Assembly: GCA_001953115.1 (NCBI GenBank)
Contig: LSSL01000864.1
Coordinates: 1-22,663, forward strand
Reading direction: 5' to 3'
From: Smittium mucronatum
Taxonomy: Eukaryota; Kickxellomycota; Harpellomycetes; Harpellales; Legeriomycetaceae
DNA length: 22,663 nucleotides
Shown here piece by piece: positions 21,494-22,663 of the stretch. How positions within the stretch are numbered: the stretch's first letter is position 1; each line of letters begins with the position of its first letter. Under the pieces are notes generated by a model. That model ran no database searches. It saw nothing but the letters and a program-made list of their open reading frames with translations, and was not told the DNA's origin. A program made the translations under genes and the position numbers.

Positions 21494-21700
21494 TGTGCTA
21501 AACGATCGGTTCCTCCTGTTTCTAGATGGTCCTCCTCTGGAATCGCTGTGCGCTATCTCCACTACTCCCAACCAAGAATAGTGCAACACTGTGTGAAATT
21601 TTGGTCTAGTGTACTTCGAAAAATATACTAAGCCCCTTGACCACGGCAAGGTATTTCACCCTTAGGGGATCAGGGTTTCTATAAAAGTGATTTCCCTCAA

Positions 21701-22663
21701 ATCATTATAGGAAATATGATTTTCTTATTTTTATATACCAAATTGTGGATATGATAATTGGATACGATTATGTTGGTAAAATGTAAAAAAAATAACAATA
21801 TATATATATATTATTGACCCTCCTATATTATCTTCAATACTAACATAAAAATTTACTTCAATTTCAATTTAAACACTATTAATTATCAATAATTTAATAA
21901 TTTAGCTAAAAGCTGTTGAAATATTTATTGTATCACTCGGTATAATATTTTTTTATACACTAATAGTAATATAAACAATTGATTTATGTAGCCAGTATAC
22001 AACTCGGAACTAAAAAATGTGCTCAATAAAAATTCATAATAAAAATGAATTAGCAGCCAAAAAATCATTTCATTTTTTAATATGTAATAATAAATTTCTA
22101 AAAATCATTGTAAGAATTCTCTGCCGCATTTTTATAAATTAATAAAAAATCGAGTATCTTTTAAACTCTTTTCAAAGAATTTATAACTAAAATTAGTTTA
22201 AAAAAACAAACCTAATATTGGTTAGTATATTATATTTTTTTGCTATTAATGCGGATTTATTTGCTTAAAAATATTAAGTATCCAATAAAAAATCATGATA
22301 ATACCTTTTTTCAAAAACTAAAAATAATATCGCCAATGATCCAGGGTAGTGACAGAGAGTTTTTTTAAATAAATCAATTATTAATAGAAAATTAATCTTA
22401 GTATTATTTTATATAACATTTGACTAAAAATAGAGACAGTGATAGTAAATTTATTTACTTAAGTTATAAAATTATCATATATCTAAAAATATAGTAAATT
22501 TTGTTTTAGAAACAGAGGGAAAGATATCAAAAAAGCCTAAATAAAATTTAGTCACGCAAATATCCACATTAGATAGTTTATGACTAAAAATTAAGTTAAA
22601 TTTTATAAAAAAAATAATAATTAGTTGGATAATTTTTATATATTTTATATATATTGAAAAACA
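21701..22663. other. A+T-rich noncoding DNA to the window end
   Basis: Composition returns to desert level directly after the island. It contains a 14-base AT tract (21798-21811), no ORF of note, no recognised RNA gene and no repeat that I could match elsewhere in the window. Confidence 0.75.

Larger units (their letters stand above)
21176..21700. other. G+C-rich noncoding island, possible element fragment or structured RNA
   Basis: About 520 bases with abrupt edges and roughly half G+C (30 of 60 in the line from 21421), set in DNA of about 20 percent. Frames are closed on both strands. It carries a hairpin at 21307-21328, a GCTGAGA/TCTCAGC pair (21438-21444 and 21487-21493), and CCTTG/CAAGG arms around 21634-21650. 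On the minus strand, bases 21652-21634 read CCTTGCCGTGGTCAAGGGG. From memory this recalls 5' leaders of some animal non-LTR retrotransposons, which I could not verify. No RT or endonuclease coding and no clear target-site duplications are visible. A noncoding RNA gene is an alternative. Confidence 0.45.

Noticed and set aside
21661..21700. GGGGATCAGGGTTTCTATAA resembling part of U3 snoRNA box A
   Set aside because: The similarity is short and gapped, the following sequence turns A+T-rich at once, and boxes C, B and D are missing in order.
1..22663. CRISPR array, bacterial operon, prophage or organelle genome
   Set aside because: No spaced repeats of CRISPR type; the spliced eIF3c gene shows eukaryotic nuclear DNA despite the organelle-like A+T content.

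Overview
The window looks like nuclear DNA from a very A+T-rich eukaryote. I recognise one protein-coding gene with confidence. It is a minus-strand gene for translation initiation factor eIF3 subunit c (eIF3c, called NIP1 in yeast), with two exons joined by a 64-base intron. The compact gene, very short intron, fungal/metazoan-like protein of 909 residues and extreme A+T content of the noncoding DNA point to an opisthokont, most likely a fungus from an A+T-rich lineage. I cannot place it more precisely, and the one shared gene does not exclude another small-genome opisthokont.

Layout. Bases 1 to about 15,650 form a gene desert. Single 60-base lines that I counted range from about 13 to 27 percent G+C. 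No open frame there exceeds 78 codons, and the longest look like chance products of the composition. The desert holds only small oddities: a perfect 10-bp hairpin near 6,180, a tandem 11-mer near 2,000, a pentanucleotide microsatellite near 3,500, 16-bp palindromes, and a few patches of higher G+C. Bases 15,651-16,221 are a slightly richer 3' flank of NIP1. NIP1 occupies 16,222-19,015 at about 40 percent G+C. Upstream of it (19,016-19,330) lie a possible 5' UTR intron, a perfect 10-bp hairpin followed by a T9/A8 tract, and a 26-base pyrimidine tract.

From about 19,330 to 20,860 the DNA has intermediate composition and no long ORF. It carries a dense cluster of CCAAT pentamers on both strands, plus several short direct and inverted repeats. 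This may be regulatory DNA, a noncoding RNA locus or a decayed element. After a short A+T-rich gap there is a sharply bounded island of about 520 bases at roughly 50 percent G+C (21,176-21,700). It is noncoding, contains hairpins, and may be a transposable-element fragment or a structured RNA gene. The rest of the window returns to A+T-rich DNA.

With only one gene there is no operon-like cooperation to describe. The interest lies in the compositional compartments: a desert on one side of a housekeeping gene, and structured noncoding DNA on the other. I found no convincing rRNA, tRNA, CRISPR array, complete mobile element or telomere repeat.
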